A stretch of DNA of 64,000 bases from Spirodela intermedia. Its lineage: Eukaryota > Streptophyta > Magnoliopsida > Alismatales > Araceae. Below the pieces are notes generated by a model. It was not told the origin of the DNA. It did no database searches and saw nothing but the letters and a program-made list of their open reading frames with translations. The stretch spans positions 389,501 through 453,500 of the forward strand of contig LR746278.1 in the NCBI GenBank assembly GCA_902729315.2, read 5' to 3'. Positions 12,701 to 22,535 of the stretch are shown here, one piece after another (position 1 is the stretch's first letter; the number at the start of each line of letters is the position of its first letter). A program made the translations under genes and the position numbers.

Positions 12701-12944
12701 GCAAACCATCATTACCAGACGAGCCATTTTATCTAGAATAAATAAAAATAAACATAAATAGGAAATAAAGCCTGTCAAAGCAGCTTCTGAATTATGCCCA
12801 TGGGGCATGGACATTTAGCATTAATTGACAAAATAAACACGATTATCAATTAATATTCCCTCCGAAAGAACCATTGATGAGAGAATGTTTCAGCAAACAG
12901 TGGGGATATACTTCGCTATTTGTACTTTTAAAGGAATACCACCG
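9720..12944. other. Intergenic region with diverged direct repeat
   Basis: No gene can be supported. It contains the direct repeat at 10251-10672, listed separately. Sequence at 10905-10925 and 9995-10020 faintly resembles a Pol III B box but no tRNA fold is visible. The longest frame (11352-11750, plus) has mixed composition without a domain I recognise and is probably chance. Confidence 0.5.
10251..10672 (+). repeat. Diverged direct repeat of about 200 bp
   Basis: Copy A (about 10251-10436) and copy B (about 10457-10672) share, in order, GATGTTTGTTAA, AGATTTGACCAGAAAA, GATGATGGT, CAATTCAAGGAAAGAAAAAA (copy A has an extra A and TT differences), AAGTCAACCC, CTCTAGCGAGGAAG, TCAACTTATTCCA and GCATAGA.CACAG. 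Copy B carries small insertions. This looks like an old tandem duplication of unknown nature. Confidence 0.75.
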
Positions 12945-14007
12945 CTAGGAAGACAATAAATAGTGCAGCTTACTGACAATGACCACCCCAAAGAACACAA
13001 CAGGGATTTTAAGTTTTATAGGAAGCGAAAAGAGCCGGCTTTCTGAATGCTGCCTCACTATGGTCAAGGGATCATCTTTCATGAGTAATTTCCATCCTTT
13101 GATATGAGAAAAACAAGGGCCGAACGGAGTTATTTCCAGAGTTCAAGAACAGGATAGCTTGCTGTTGTCTGTTTTCCATTCTTTTGTTCGATAGCTTTGA
13201 TGCATTGTAATGGATATGACTTATATAATGTATTGGGCTGTGTTTCTTGCCGATTGGGATTTATCGATTCCTAAATCTTTTAGTGCGTTTTCATGAATTA
13301 TTGTGCCCCCTTGGCAATGCATGGCTCATAGATTATTTTGGCGAATAATACCTCTCCATTTCTGTAGGATCCTCTCTCGGGATTAGCAGATTGGTGTAGG
13401 AGAGTGGGTTATCTCTGTCATTTTTCACTGAGGCCCGGGAGATGGTTCCCATCGACTAGCGATTTCATGTTCACTATGAACCCTAACACGGGGGAAAGTG
13501 GGGCACGACGAACTCCTTCGCCCCGAAGAGGAAGATGAGCTATTGGAAAAATTAGATCCTGACACAGGGCCTAGAATTAGAAGAACGAGAGAGAGGAGAG
13601 AAATGGGTACCGAAGTATCTGCGCTCGTTGGCCGCCTTGGACTTGTCGATCATCTTGCCGAGGTCCTCGTGGAGCTTATCGTTCCAGTTCACCAGCTGGT
13701 TAACGAAGACGGCGCCCAGCCCCATTCCCAGCACGTGCTCCCACGGATCTGCAGAGACCAAGAAACCCGCCGGAGCAACCCTCATTCCACCGGAAAACAC
13801 CGCGGATCACCGTGCCGCAAAACATGCCCCCCAGCCCAGAGCAAGCGAGGAGAACTTTGAATCACAAGAAGGAGAATCGAAGAAGGAAGAGGGGAGCGAG
13901 CAGGAGGATCACGCACGCCTCATCATGGGGAGCTTCCGCAAGGCGTTGGAGTACATCTGGGTGCCGAGCCCCAGAAGCACCCCGATCGCCGTCGCTGTCC
14001 CGGGCAT
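12945..14007 (-). CDS. Small membrane-associated protein, plant complex I accessory subunit-like
   Basis: Two exons are well supported on the minus strand: 14007-13917 (30 codons plus one base) and 13748-13611, with donors GTGCGT and GTACCC and acceptor TGCAG. Joined they give about 76 aa beginning MPGTATAIGVLLGLGTQ, continuing LRKLPMMRHPWEHVLGMGLG and ending AANERRYF. The short N terminus, one hydrophobic segment, the HPWEH..GMGLG motif and the NERRYF end resemble the family of Arabidopsis At1g67350, which as I recall was found in plant mitochondrial complex I. The last exon is uncertain. A candidate acceptor at 13076 would continue with DDPLTIVRQH to a stop at 12945, though a donor-like GTAAGC inside it leaves the end open. 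A GA tract (sense strand) lies just upstream of the ATG. Confidence 0.6.
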
Positions 14008-14033
14008 CTTCAATTCTGTGTTCTCTTCCTCTC

Positions 14034-14074
<41 letters not shown>

Positions 14075-14465
14075 CCGGCCGCCGCTGCCGCCCCCGCCGC
14101 CGCTCCAGCCAACAGCCCGGTGTTGAAGACGATATCGGTACTAGGGGATCCCCTCGCCCACTAAACGAGTCCAGCCCATTGGGCCATCCGCTTTGGGCTC
14201 ACAACCCCCTTCCTCTGCTCTCTCTCTTTCTCTTTCTCTCAACCGAGTTCCAGTCCGCAGAACTCTTCTGACACCTCGTCGGCTCCAGCTCTCGCTCAGG
14301 CTCTCAAAGAACACAAATATATTACAGCTTATTTCCAAGAATATCCGGATTTTATCAGCATTAAGTCAACCAAAAATGGTTTAATCCATAGGAAAACATT
14401 CCAAAAACCCGATGATGATGGTCGATCTTTGACATCAGATTTTGCAGTAAAAAATTAAAATTTTC

Positions 14466-14525
<60 letters not shown>

Positions 14526-14833
14526 AAATTCGAGCTCGCACAACCAGCAGTGATAACAATCTGAACCATCATGACATCTTATACGAGGTCTAGCTTGATC
14601 ATGATCAGAGAAAATCACATAAAATTGAGTTCCTGCTCTACATGCGATTGTTACCATTCTGGATATAACACGACTCAGAAAATTCTTGATTCGTTGTTGT
14701 CAGATGGTTTGATCAGGGGGGGCATTCCCAGTTTAGTATCTCTGGTTCTTGCTAGAATCTGAGGGAGATCTCACTGCAAGAGAAAACTGATCTCAGAAAT
14801 CTAGAAATAATGAGAGCCTCACATTAACCACGT
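14008..14833. other. Spacer with CT, AT and A-rich simple repeats
   Basis: A perfect (TC)n tract runs at about 14037-14072, a short CT stretch at 14218-14240, and an (AT)n tract at about 14469-14516. The spacer separates two minus-strand genes. No coding signal is seen. Confidence 0.65.
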
Positions 14834-17800
14834 TCACATGTTGGATTTCCTTTCCCATCTTTCCTTGGTGTCGAGCCTAAAACAGCAAAAAAATAAAAAA
14901 TAAAAAATAAAAAATAAAAAAATAAAAAAACCTCTGTAAGAATTTATGATGAATAATCTGAGTTTTCATTCACATGGGCAAGAACCCAGGGATTTTTCCT
15001 CGTTCAAGCATTACCCCCAGTATAGCTTCTGCCTCTTCTTTGGCGTCAAAGCAGAAGCAGCAGCTTCATCCTGATACGTTATCTACAGCGAGATGAAACA
15101 AAGTAGGAAGATTAATGAGAATGAAACGGAGTACCCAATGAAGATCTAATGCGATTCAAAACAAAGTTACAAGTAAATTATGTAGATCGGGTACCAAAGC
15201 TACCATTATCATTCCACCTCCTGATTTCTAGACTATCGTGGACCTTGGGGAAAAGGACACGACACCCTATCCATGACTGGCTCTGGGCTGGCTGAACACC
15301 CGCCCGCCCCTCCCCACAAGTGAAAGGTAATGCAACCCGAGTTCAAATCTATCTCTGAATCGGCTGACAGTGGATGATGGTACTCTATGAACATGGTGGC
15401 GAATGTCATTGAATCAAGTACTCCATGTTGAATGTCCATACCTCCGTCAACTTTCCTATCTCGTCTTCAGATTCTGATGTGGAAAACATGCGTTCAGAGT
15501 TGGGTGCCAGGAAGTTGACTTTAAGCATTTGACAAAGATCAGAAAGCACAACTAACTGTTTTGACCATTTGGAAGGAACACCAAAGGGGCCTGAAAGAGG
15601 TTTGAGGGACCAAATTTGCTTTAGAAGATGCCATGTTGGCTTCGCATAATGATGAGAAACATCATCGAGCCGAATCTTTCATGCACGTAGACATCAGCCA
15701 GACGCGTGCGCTCCAGTTTATCACTTGAGGGTAAGTAAGAATGCATTTCAGAGCTTGGGAACTGTGGAAAGTTGTATGACTTATGTAATATTTCCGCTTT
15801 TCTGATTATTTTTTTGGTAAGAAATGGTAGCGAATTTCGTCAAGAAAATAAAACGACGTGGACATAGTTAGCGGTTTCACTGCAAAGTTCATCAACACAT
15901 TCAAATAGAAATCCTCATCAAAATCAGATGCTGCCCGACAAAAAGGTTTTGCATATTCATTCAAACAAGAGTGCATAATTCTTTGGCAATCACCGTTACT
16001 AACACGCACACAAGCAATAATATAAAATTTAAAAGATAACTTACTGGGTTCAACAAATCATTGTTTGCATTTGAAATGGGAATATTTGAATCTTCTCGCT
16101 TTGCAGTTGTTTCATCTTCCTTGCCTTCTTTGATGCTTACTTCCTTTTTCTGTCCCTTTGAACTCTTATTTGTGTTAACTATAGAAAACATCAAAATAAA
16201 TCAAAGTTCGTAACTAACAAGAGAGAAAACATTCAGCAAAACATTACTACCTTTTCTTTTTCCTCTTTCCTTTGCACTTTCTTTCATTTGCAAACGCAAC
16301 TTGTGCAGTTTCTAATAAAATGAGAGAATGTACAATTTCAGAGTTAAAATTCATTCTTTAGATAGAAAAAAAAGGAAACTAGGGCTATGGATGGTTTCGT
16401 GATAGCAATACATTCAACTGCACATTCTTCTACTCCTACTAATGCATTATTCTCTCAATTTCCAAAAATGCAAGGCATCTCCTGTAAGCGTGAACACTTT
16501 CCAAGGTTAAGGTACATCACCATTTCTGAAAAGTAATTTATACAATAGATGGCTGTAGTGACTATCAGAATGGGATGCAGCAATCCTATTAGCGTTCCAA
16601 CATCAGAGAATAAGGCAATCATTCATTTACCTCATTATCGACTTGTTAAATTTACAAGTTGAGACTTTATTTAGAGTATAATTATCAATTAAATGAACGT
16701 GGTGGCATTCGAAAATAGTTACATACCTTGTTTATTATAAATAAAAGAAGCCTGAGAGGCAAGATAACACATTCGATCGATTAGAAAATTCCATTGAGTA
16801 TAATGTTCTTCCCGGATCTACAAAGAGAGGTGTAAAAAATAGACACAATGCTGAAACCTTTTCATGACTTGCTCCTCTTTGCCAGATGCTCCATTCATTC
16901 CCTTGAATAAAGTTCCCTTTTTTAATACATCCACTTCTGCAACTCTGCTTGCAACACTCATATGCCATTTACCCATCTAAGTCTAACACGTGTTGCTCAA
17001 ATATGGAAAAAGATGAATGAGCATTCTCCCAGCTTCTAGACACAAACCCCAATTGCCAGCCTACAGGGAGACGACATCACCTGCTCCACATCCCAGCAAA
17101 AGCGGCACCAACTCTTTTTGTATTTGTTAAAAATTCTACCACAATTATAATCTTTACAAGTGTGGATGTCGAACCACAACAGCTGCTGCTAGTGTGCTCC
17201 TCCCTCCACCTCCGTTTGGAAGCCTAGTCTTTGCATCTTCACGGCTACTTCACCCTTTCCTCTCTTCTTCTTAAAGTAGAACTTTTGCAATAATGTTACA
17301 CAACCCATTTCACATCCAAGCCGCATCATGTAATCGCACTAGAAATCCTCTTTTCCTATAAATAAGTAGAATTCAGAATGTCGAAAATGCTAGAATAAAA
17401 AAAAAACGTTAACAAGTTCATTTACACATTGTTATCGAAGGTTAGCCTGAAGGAAGTAGATGCGAAGCTTGGGCGATCACAAAAGATAAAGTGGAAAATA
17501 GCCAGTCATCTTCCTAAGACAAAACACCAACAGTATAGACTTCATGTGAGTCCAAATGTCAAAAGAGCAAATACGACCTGTGCCCTGAGAAGAAACTCGA
17601 CCTCTTTGTTATAGTCTAAACAAAAAAAGGAAGCATCACAGTTATTAGTCAGGTCCAATATATTACTTTGTTGGTGGTCATTGACGATTTTGGACTATTT
17701 ATTTTGATCTGATTCTACTTGAGAGGATGCATTGGACGATTTATTTCATTCTGGTTCTACTAGAGAAGAGAGAATATTAGCAACTCGCATGCCTTGGGCG

Positions 17801-18544
17801 GCCTCATCTTCCCCTACATTACATGGGCCCATGAAAGCCATAGAGAGGTACTATTTATCAATCGGTAGTTTCAAATATGGAGAGACTTCCACCGTATAAA
17901 TTAAGGAATTCAAAATCGCATAGCTAGATTGATACTTACTATCCAGAGAATGATCTTGGTAAGTCGAGCCAAGATTCACCAAAAAATCGAGTGTATCTTC
18001 ACGAGGACGTGGAAATTTTTATGCAATATCGAATTTAATGCTGATCGTAAGGATTTAAAAAATAGGATAGATAGGCGTGTATAACGGAGACTGTTGCTCA
18101 TCTCCCAATCGACACAATCATCCAACACCTAGCCATCGTTATATAATGGATTAAACATGAAAATAGAGTATTATGCACTTTACACGGAGTAGCAACCTAC
18201 GAGGAAAATAGCGAACTGACGCGTAGAGCAGAATGCAAGAACTTGGAGGTCTGCCGTTTATAGGCCGTTGAACTAACCTACCTACGAGGTAATGAAAAAC
18301 TTGAAAAAACCATCATAACCCCATAGGCGCAGAAAAATCCAGAGAAATCGAAACAGTCGCCATCACCACGGATCATCCAGAGCAGAGAAAGAGTGAGGGC
18401 AACAAGGGGAGTAGGGAAGGAGTAGATTACCCTAAACTTATCGAGCTGGGCTTGCGAGACCTTGGAGGACTTGAAGCCGGCCTGGAGGAGCGGAGTCCCT
18501 GCCAGTGCGGTCTCCCTCCTCTCCTCCTCCCCCTCCACCTCCAT
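14834..18544 (-). CDS. Conserved plant basic protein of unknown function
   Basis: Five exons on the minus strand: 18544-18431 (38 codons), 16310-16251, about 16164-16045, 15082-15015 and 14876-14834, with a 2.1-kb first intron. The protein is about 130-139 aa. It starts MEVEGEEERRETALAGTPLL and continues with SQAQLDKFR. A Lys/Arg helix follows in exon 2 (KLHKLRLQMKESAKERGK), then a Lys/Glu/Ser-rich middle. It ends LTPKKRQKLYWG plus LDTKERWERKSNM. The exon 4/5 junction (TGG GG / G CTC) is exact and recreates a C-terminal motif I know from plant proteins without an assigned role. The start of exon 3 is unsure: the natural CTATAG acceptor at 16179 would shift the frame, whereas AATAAG at 16165 keeps it. 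It shares a 399-bp divergent upstream region with the AP-3 delta gene. Confidence 0.7.
14881..14930 (+). repeat. A-rich minisatellite (AAAAAAT)n in last intron
   Basis: Runs of five to seven A separated by single T, repeated about six times, lie immediately upstream (minus strand) of the last-exon acceptor. Read on that strand they form a T-rich stretch that probably serves as the polypyrimidine tract. Confidence 0.6.
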
Positions 18545-18943
18545 CCTCCTCCCTGGTGACTCTCCCACGCAACAACTCACCCGCCCTACAGAACAAAATG
18601 TGCGGTATTTTACAAATACAAGCCCCAGAATATTTTATATTATATATTAACCATAATGTTATGTTTTTGTGCAATAACACACAGCAGCCGTAGAAAGAAT
18701 CCGATGAGAACCTTACAAAACGGGTCGGACCCGGACCCGGACCCGGACCCGGACCCGGTTTAGCCGATAATTATTATAGGATATGATATCAGTACTTTCC
18801 GAAAGGCATCCGGAATCTCATCCATTTGCGGTGTCCGTTATGAGGTAACAACAAGGGCCCCCTCCTCCCCCGCCCCTTTTGTGTTCCCTTCTTCCTCTTC
18901 CTCTCCGCAGGGGACCGACCGAGCTCTCCCCTCCCCCGCGGCC
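18545..18943. promoter_or_regulatory. Divergent intergenic promoter with (CGGACC)5 repeat
   Basis: Only 399 bp separate the ATG of the minus-strand gene (18544) from the AP-3 delta ATG (18944). At 18726-18758 there are five perfect CGGACC hexamers plus a partial unit. AT-rich sequence (about 18600-18680) lies on the minus-gene side and a CT-rich leader (18860-18910) on the adaptin side. Use as a bidirectional promoter is inference from spacing. Confidence 0.5.
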
Positions 18944-21838
18944 ATGGCGGGTTCCTCCTCGGGGCCCTCTCTGATGGACAGTCTCTTCCAGCGTACCCTC
19001 GACGACCTCATCAAGTCCCTCCGCTCGGCCACCGCCATCTCCGGGGCGGATTCTCCTTCCCTCGTTCTGTCGCGGGCCGTCGACGACATCCGCCGCGAGA
19101 TCCGCGCATCGGACCAGACCACCAAGGCCATCGCCCTCCAGAAGCTCACCTATATCTGCGCCCTCCATGGTGTCGATATCTCCTGGGCTGCATTCCATCC
19201 CCTCGAGCTTCTCCCGTCCCCTATCTTCCTCCACAAGAAACTGGGCTATCTCGCCGCCTCCCTCAGCTTCTCCCCCTCCACATCCGTTCTCCCCCTCGCG
19301 ACCCACCAGCTCCGCAAGGACCTCTCGTCCCCGTGTGATCCCGCGGCCGCCCTCGCCCTCGAATTTCTCTCCTCCCCCGCCGCCTCTGCGGACCTCGCCC
19401 GCGACCTCTGTGTGGAACTCTCATCTCTCCTCTCCAGCACCCGACCTCGGATTCGCGTCAAGTCGACTGCCGCTTCGCTCCGATTCTTCACCCTGTACCC
19501 TGATTCTGTAAGGGTGGCCTTCAAACGTCTGGTCGAGAATTTGGAGTGCGCCGATCAGCGGGTCGTGTCCGCCGCCGTAGGCGTCTTCTGCGAACTCTCG
19601 GCTGTCGATCCAAAGTCCTACTTGCCGCTGGCGCCGGAGTTCTACCGGATTTTGGTGGACTGCAGGAACAACTGGATTCTGATCAAGGTGTTGAAGATCT
19701 TCTCGAGGCTGGCGCCTCTGGAGCCGAGACTTGCAAAGAGAATTGTGGATCCAGTGTGCGATCACTTGCGGCAGTCTTCTGCTAAGTCGCTGGTGTTCGA
19801 GTGCATACGGACTGTGTTCACAAGTCTTGATGGATTCGACGACGCCGTGAAGCTCGGCGTCGAGAAGTTGGGGGAGTTCCTGGCATCAGAGGACGACCCC
19901 AATCTCAGGTATCTTGGGCTGAAAGGCCTGTCAATGCTTCAGCCAATTCACTTGTGGGCAGTGGAGGAGAGCAGGGAGATTGTGGTCAAGTCGCTTGGTG
20001 ATCCCGACTCCAATATCCAGCGCGAGGCCCTGCATCTGATCGTGAGGATGGTATCGGATGCCAACCTGATCGAGATATCAACCATCCTTCTCAATTACGC
20101 TCTAAAATCTGATCCCGAGTTCGCTAACGAGATTCTTGGAGAAATTCTGTCCGCCTGCTGTAGGAATTTTTACGAGTTGGTTGTGGACTTCGATTGGTAC
20201 GTCTCACTTCTTGGGGATATGTCTCGCCATCCACATTGCACGAAGGGGGAGGACATTGAGCATCACCTCGTTGACATAGGCTTGAGGGTCAAAGATGCCA
20301 GGCCAGAGCTTGTTCGTGTTGCACGGGATCTCTTGATCGATCCCGCTTTGCTGGGAAACCCTTTTATCTGCAGGATATTGTCAGCTGCGGCCTGGGTTTC
20401 TGGTGAGTATGTTGAGTTATCGAGGAACCCAGTCGAGCTCGTGGAGGCTCTTTTGCAGCCTAGGGTTAGCCTCCTGCCAGTCTCTGCAAGAGCGGTATAC
20501 ATTCAGTCCGTTTTCAAGGTTCTGATCTTTTGCTTGCATTCATATCTTGAGCAAGACGGAGCTGGTCCTTTGGTGACCAGAGATCCAGTCGGAGGAAGCC
20601 AGATGTCAGAAAGCTCTGATGCTGTGATGTTCGAGATTTCTTCCAATTGCAGCTTTGACAGCAGAATTGGTCTCGAAGGCAAGGACAATGCCAGCAACGT
20701 GCAAAGAGCTCATACTTCAAATGATTCAGCAGAGACGAAGGGGTTCCTGACATACGACTCTCTGAAACACATTCTAGATTTGATTGAAATGTCTCTGAAT
20801 CCCCTTGTAGAATGCAGCGAAGTGGAGCTGCAGGAACGGGCGCGGAATATTCTCGGCTTCATCAGCGCATTACAGAAAGTTCAGGGTTCTGATTTTGATG
20901 AGGAGGGTTTTAGGAGAGACCCCAGAAATTGTAAGCTCATCACGGTCATGGCCGATGCATTTCTTGAGGATCTGGGTCCAGTTTCTGCAAATGCTCAGGG
21001 GCGAGTTCTTGTTCCCGATGGAGTTAGTCTAAGGGATGATCTGTCGGACTTGGACGGCATCCTGGAGGGTGAGAGACTGGAGGAGCCTTCCTCAGCCCCC
21101 GTCTTCTTCAAAAGGAGCGACCAGCTCAGCGAAGCCCAGGAGGAGGATCTGCCATCGCTGACTGAATCAAAATCTCTGCTTGCAGAGCATCGTCGGCAGC
21201 ACGAGGTGTATTATCTCCCAAAGGAGAGTAGCGAGGCTGAGAAGGAGGGATACCCTCGAGCTAATGAGGCCCCGTCCTCAGTCGGCCATGGGCACATCGC
21301 CGAAGGTTCCATCCAGGATCTTATAAAGCTCACGAAGGAATCTCTGGGTCCGAGGAGGACGAAGCCGCGCCCAGTGGTGGTAAAACTGGACGAGGGGGAG
21401 AGTGTTCCTACTGCGTCTTCCCTGAAGTCTGTGGAACCGAGAGACGATCCTCTCTCTGGTGTGGTCCGTGAGGTTCTTCTGCAAGACGGCGATGAACCCA
21501 CCACTTCCAGGAGGATATCTTCAGGGAACCCATCTCGGAGGAGATCAAAGGGGACGATGATACCAAGGTCAACTGGCGAATCCGCCCCTCATTCAGACGA
21601 AAATCTGGGAGACCTGCAGAAAGGAGGACGCCATCACAGGAGTCACAGTCATCGGAGGCAGGGAAGAGATGGAGCTCAAAGTCGTCCAGAGACTGAAGAC
21701 AGAGGAGAGGAGGGGAAAGTCAGCCACAAAGGGTCCCACAGGAGCAATCATCCTCGCAGGCACAGGCGCAAGGAGGAGGCGGAGGGTCCTCTAAACGTGA
21801 TCCAGCAGGCTCCCCCTGGTCAAGATCTTCTTCTATGA
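18944..21838 (+). CDS. AP-3 complex subunit delta (delta-adaptin)
   Basis: A single exon encodes 964 aa. The frame opens at 18881, but the ATG at 18944 (GCCATGGCGG, a strong plant context) gives the expected MAGSSSGPSLMDSLFQ start. The N-terminal adaptin solenoid spans roughly residues 15-570, with signature stretches DDIRREIRASDQTTKAIALQ and KLTYICALHGVDISWAAFHP and repeated HEAT-like helices (for example RYLGLKGLSMLQPIHLWAVE). An acidic linker follows. The C terminus, from about residue 860, is very Arg/His/Ser-rich and probably disordered. AP-3 delta is one of two large subunits of the AP-3 adaptor, which sorts cargo from the Golgi or endosomes to the vacuole; the Arabidopsis homologue (PAT4, At1g48760) is also intronless. 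I see no frame breaks. Confidence 0.93.
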   Translation: MAGSSSGPSLMDSLFQRTLDDLIKSLRSATAISGADSPSLVLSRAVDDIRREIRASDQTTKAIALQKLTYICALHGVDISWAAFHPLELLPSPIFLHKKLGYLAASLSFSPSTSVLPLATHQLRKDLSSPCDPAAALALEFLSSPAASADLARDLCVELSSLLSSTRPRIRVKSTAASLRFFTLYPDSVRVAFKRLVENLECADQRVVSAAVGVFCELSAVDPKSYLPLAPEFYRILVDCRNNWILIKVLKIFSRLAPLEPRLAKRIVDPVCDHLRQSSAKSLVFECIRTVFTSLDGFDDAVKLGVEKLGEFLASEDDPNLRYLGLKGLSMLQPIHLWAVEESREIVVKSLGDPDSNIQREALHLIVRMVSDANLIEISTILLNYALKSDPEFANEILGEILSACCRNFYELVVDFDWYVSLLGDMSRHPHCTKGEDIEHHLVDIGLRVKDARPELVRVARDLLIDPALLGNPFICRILSAAAWVSGEYVELSRNPVELVEALLQPRVSLLPVSARAVYIQSVFKVLIFCLHSYLEQDGAGPLVTRDPVGGSQMSESSDAVMFEISSNCSFDSRIGLEGKDNASNVQRAHTSNDSAETKGFLTYDSLKHILDLIEMSLNPLVECSEVELQERARNILGFISALQKVQGSDFDEEGFRRDPRNCKLITVMADAFLEDLGPVSANAQGRVLVPDGVSLRDDLSDLDGILEGERLEEPSSAPVFFKRSDQLSEAQEEDLPSLTESKSLLAEHRRQHEVYYLPKESSEAEKEGYPRANEAPSSVGHGHIAEGSIQDLIKLTKESLGPRRTKPRPVVVKLDEGESVPTASSLKSVEPRDDPLSGVVREVLLQDGDEPTTSRRISSGNPSRRRSKGTMIPRSTGESAPHSDENLGDLQKGGRHHRSHSHRRQGRDGAQSRPETEDRGEEGKVSHKGSHRSNHPRRHRRKEEAEGPLNVIQQAPPGQDLLL

Positions 21839-22050
21839 TATATATAGACAGCTCATAGTTTGCATGGTGGGTTTGGCTCCCATATTTTGTAAATCTTCTC
21901 TGTGTCTCTGCCTCCTGAGGTAATCAGTCACCAGGATCCTCTCTATTTACGTTCCACATGCCGAGCTCAACCTCTGCTGGATCTCCATCAGTTGGCTGCA
22001 CCACACGGGCGCTCAGTTTTCACCTCTCTCTCTCTCTCTCTCTCTCTCTT
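21839..22050 (+). other. AP-3 delta 3' flank with CT tract
   Basis: The sequence after the stop has a TATATATAGA stretch and a run consistent with a 3' untranslated region, then a (CT)n tract at about 22023-22049. No other gene is seen. Confidence 0.5.
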
Positions 22051-22292
22051 AAGATACTTCATTTATCTCTCAACTCCCGCCGTAGTTCCCCCGAGGATCT
22101 CAGGGGAGTGGATCTTTTTCTGCTCTCAATTGAAGAAACTGAGTGCATTTTTGTGACCCTCTCTCTCTCTAAAGATTCTTCATTTATCTCCCAACTCCCG
22201 CCGTAATTCCCCCGAGGATCTCGGGGGAGCGCATCTTTTTCTGGTGTCAATTGAAGAAAGAGTGCATTTTTTCTGACCCTCTCTCTCTCTCT
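22051..22292 (+). repeat. Tandem duplication, about 120-bp unit
   Basis: Copy 1 (22051-22171) and copy 2 (22172-22292) share TTCATTTATCTC.CAACTCCCG, CCCCCGAGGATCTC.GGGGAG, ATCTTTTTCTG, TCAATTGAAGAAA and GTGCATTTTT, with scattered substitutions and small gaps. Each copy ends in a CT microsatellite. It lies about 240 bp upstream of the lactamase-fold gene's ATG and may be part of its promoter or leader. Confidence 0.85.
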
Positions 22293-22535
22293 CTCTCCTC
22301 TCTCATCCCCATGGTTGATTAATGTATTAATATTATTATAATGTGCAATTCGAGGCTGACGTTTGTGCGAACCCCGCCACGTGTTTGTGGGGGGTCTATT
22401 TCCCCAACGGCCAATCCTTTTTTGGTCGTGGCCTTGAGGAGGAGCCACCTTTTGTACTGAAAGGAGTCTGCTTTGTTCTGGGACTGCCCGAGCAGTCCGC
22501 CGACCGAGTCGTGCTCCTGTCGGACCTTTCCGGGA

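Noticed and set aside
18881..18943. Upstream in-frame ATG giving a 21-residue N-terminal extension of AP-3 delta
   Set aside because: The extension is low-complexity, and the ATG at 18944 has the better context and matches the family start.
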